Source: Spirochaetae bacterium HGW-Spirochaetae-1 (GTDB taxonomy: Bacteria; Spirochaetota; UBA4802; UBA5550). From it: a stretch of DNA of 64,000 nucleotides. Both the position numbers and the translations under genes were made by a program. Below are positions 62,315 through 64,000 of the stretch, piece by piece; the first letter of the stretch is position 1, and every line of letters begins with the position of its first letter. The notes under the pieces are model-generated. The model was not told where the DNA came from. It worked only from the letters and a program-made list of their open reading frames with translations, and ran no database searches. The stretch spans positions 591,863 to 655,862 of the forward strand of contig PGXY01000003.1 of NCBI GenBank assembly GCA_002839375.1, given 5' to 3'.

Positions 62315-64000
62315 ATGCAAACACACAACACAATCATTAACCGGATAAAAAACCTGGGCATCGGAGGCAAGCTGCTAAGCATCTTCCTGGGTTGTTCTCT
62401 GCTCTTTATCATCATTCTGACATCGATATCTTATTTTTCCGGGTCCTCGGCCATTGAGAATGAGGCAGTGGCGAAACTCTCGGCTGTGGCGGAACTCAAG
62501 ACCCAGACAATCCAGAATTTTTTCAATGACCGCTTCGGCGAGATTCACGTCATGACGGGAATCGACATTATCAAGACCACATCGGATAATCTGCTGAAGG
62601 ACATACAGGGATCAACTATCAGCCCCGATCTTTCCCTTGAAAAAAAAAGGGAATTCCTTAATAAAACCAGTGCAAACTATCGTCTGCTCCACCAGTACAT
62701 CGACAAGTACAAATTCGCCCTGGAAAATTTTGCTGAAATAAAATTGGTCCCTGTTTTTGATGTCAGGAACGCCCTGGGACAGGTAGTCTTCCATGAAGGT
62801 GATCAGATCATATCTACCAATGATTTTTCAGGCAACGTCAGTGATCGATCCATGTACCGGGGCGGATATGATCTCATGGTAAAGGGCGCCGGGGGTGTTG
62901 AATCGGATAAATATAATTGTCCCCTGCTCTATACCTCCTCCATTGAACACTGCTCGGAACTGAACAAGGCATCGATCCACATGTCACACGGCCTGGGACG
63001 ACACGGCCTCACCGCGGACGAACTGAAAAAAAGCACGCCCGTAAAGGACCGCTTCACATTCATGATGATATATGATATCAATGTCAATGCCATCAACCAT
63101 TTGTGCCAGGATAAAACAGGTCTGGGCGATACCGGCGAAACATACCTTGCCGAGCGCCTGGGTATGGATGATGGCGCCGATCGGAAAGGCAATATACTGA
63201 TGCTCACTGATTCCCGTTTTGAAAAAGATACAGCCCTCAAACGGGACCTGAGCAATATTAAGGCGCTGCAGGATCTCTTTAACCGGATGGAACACCGGCG
63301 CGGCAGCGAATACTGCCAGAACTTAATTTACAATGATTATCGTGACATTCCCGTTCTGGGACACAACCATCTCCTTAAAATCGGCATCCATGAAATAGCC
63401 ATCATAACGGAGATCGACCGGCAGGAAGTTTTCGATGCCGCCGGCAACCTTCTCATCATTATGCTGACGCTGGGCTTTTTTCTGATAGTTCTTGCCGTTA
63501 TCATATCCATTGTTTTCAGCCGAAGCATTTCCAGGCCACTGAATTATGCCGTTGATTTCGCCGGTATTATTGCCTCGGGAGACCTTACGGCGGAGATGGA
63601 TCAGAACTTTCTCGACCGCGGTGATGAAATCGGTGGATTGGCAAAAGCCCTGAAAAAAATGGTCGATGATCTCAAAACCATCATTTCCAATGTAATTTTA
63701 TCGGCTCAGAACCTCTCCCAGGCCGTACAGGAAATAGCCAGCGGCAACGAAACACTTTCCCAGAGGACCGCGGAGCAGGCATCGGCGCTGGAAGAAATTG
63801 CATCCACAATAGAAGAATCTACGGCAACAATAAAACAGAATACGGAAAACACTCGTAACGCCAATACACTCTCAAGCGAATCCCTCAAGAGGGCCGAAGA
63901 AGGGGGCCGCATAGTCGATCAATCCGTAAATGCCATCATAGAGATAAACGATTCCAGTAAAAGGATCGGAGAAATCATCGGTGTAATCAACGAAATAGCC
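62315..64000 (+). CDS. Methyl-accepting chemotaxis protein, truncated by the window end
   Basis: A transmembrane chemoreceptor open at the right edge, about 562 residues visible. Transmembrane helix one spans about 20-40; the periplasmic sensor (about 41-375) has no recognised ligand-binding motif (a dCache-like fold is possible); helix two is about 376-400. A HAMP segment follows (SRSISRPLNYAVDFAG) and the signalling coiled coil begins with QRTAEQASALEEIASTIEESTATI, in outline. The signalling tip lies outside the window. No other chemotaxis gene is seen here. Confidence 0.88.
   Translation, partial: MQTHNTIINRIKNLGIGGKLLSIFLGCSLLFIIILTSISYFSGSSAIENEAVAKLSAVAELKTQTIQNFFNDRFGEIHVMTGIDIIKTTSDNLLKDIQGSTISPDLSLEKKREFLNKTSANYRLLHQYIDKYKFALENFAEIKLVPVFDVRNALGQVVFHEGDQIISTNDFSGNVSDRSMYRGGYDLMVKGAGGVESDKYNCPLLYTSSIEHCSELNKASIHMSHGLGRHGLTADELKKSTPVKDRFTFMMIYDINVNAINHLCQDKTGLGDTGETYLAERLGMDDGADRKGNILMLTDSRFEKDTALKRDLSNIKALQDLFNRMEHRRGSEYCQNLIYNDYRDIPVLGHNHLLKIGIHEIAIITEIDRQEVFDAAGNLLIIMLTLGFFLIVLAVIISIVFSRSISRPLNYAVDFAGIIASGDLTAEMDQNFLDRGDEIGGLAKALKKMVDDLKTIISNVILSAQNLSQAVQEIASGNETLSQRTAEQASALEEIASTIEESTATIKQNTENTRNANTLSSESLKRAEEGGRIVDQSVNAIIEINDSSKRIGEIIGVINEIA

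Overview
The window looks like a chromosomal segment of a free-living or loosely host-associated spirochaete (Spirochaetota), probably on the Leptospira-like side of the phylum. The best taxonomic marker is the flagellin at 37822-38670, a compact 282-residue FlaB-type periplasmic flagellin. A very large acidic TPR membrane protein at 27590-30958 resembles spirochaete periplasmic-flagellar collar proteins. Most genes are housekeeping or conserved hypothetical. I see no prophage, IS transposase or CRISPR array.

Layout. 1-6.9 kb: truncated thioredoxin-reductase-like gene, DUF362 ferredoxin, PlsC acyltransferase, Na+/proline-type symporter, class-V aminotransferase/cysteine desulfurase, NCS2 purine permease, zinc-ribbon membrane protein. 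7-15 kb: MFS transporter, esterase, small membrane exporter, secreted GH5 glycosidase, membrane-bound AraC regulator, RluA, two-gene ABC transporter. 15-21 kb: signalling and hypotheticals (REC-PAS-PAS-kinase protein, PilZ, LON-domain protein). 21-26 kb: an exported YidD-like gene coupled to two related exported TPR/membrane proteins, then phosphatidylserine decarboxylase, cytidylate-kinase-like protein and a stand-alone LeuA regulatory domain. 26-38 kb: aspartate aminotransferase, giant TPR protein, double CBM48 protein, PPi-phosphofructokinase, PBP1, flagellin. 38-48 kb: ankyrin lipoprotein, membrane thioredoxin, M23 peptidase, Cam-type gamma-carbonic anhydrase, YIP1 protein, degenerate receiver protein, tetraheme cytochrome, MshEN-like protein, thioesterase, tRNA-Leu(CAA). 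48-58 kb: a 54-aa zinc-ribbon protein, ClpX-like ATPase, B12-type radical SAM enzyme, DUF389 protein preceded by a 27-codon mini-ferredoxin, and a three-gene Fe-S/membrane operon. 58-64 kb: AsmA-like protein, TtcA-like thiolase, YkgJ, IMP dehydrogenase, a 44-aa ORF coupled to tadA, and a chemotaxis receptor running off the end.

How genes work together. Envelope biogenesis is well represented (PlsC, Psd, PBP1, M23 peptidase, AsmA, YidD-like). tRNA and rRNA modification (TtcA, TadA, RluA) and purine metabolism (NCS2, GuaB) recur. Redox/Fe-S functions concentrate at 46-56 kb.

The strongest candidate for an undescribed system is the operon 54354-56465. Two paralogous 275/274-residue proteins carry nine extra cysteines, in an upstream C-x-C-R/N-H-P block and a C-F-C-x-x-C-C-C block, placed at identical spacing before a double [4Fe-4S] ferredoxin domain; they flank a small four-helix membrane protein. 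The 27-residue mini-ferredoxin at 53883-53966 lies just beyond. Second is the exported YidD/TPR operon at 21175-23346. Third is a four-copy, exactly 10-bp-phased TATAATC repeat upstream of the flagellin gene. All coordinates and motifs were read by eye; no database search was possible.
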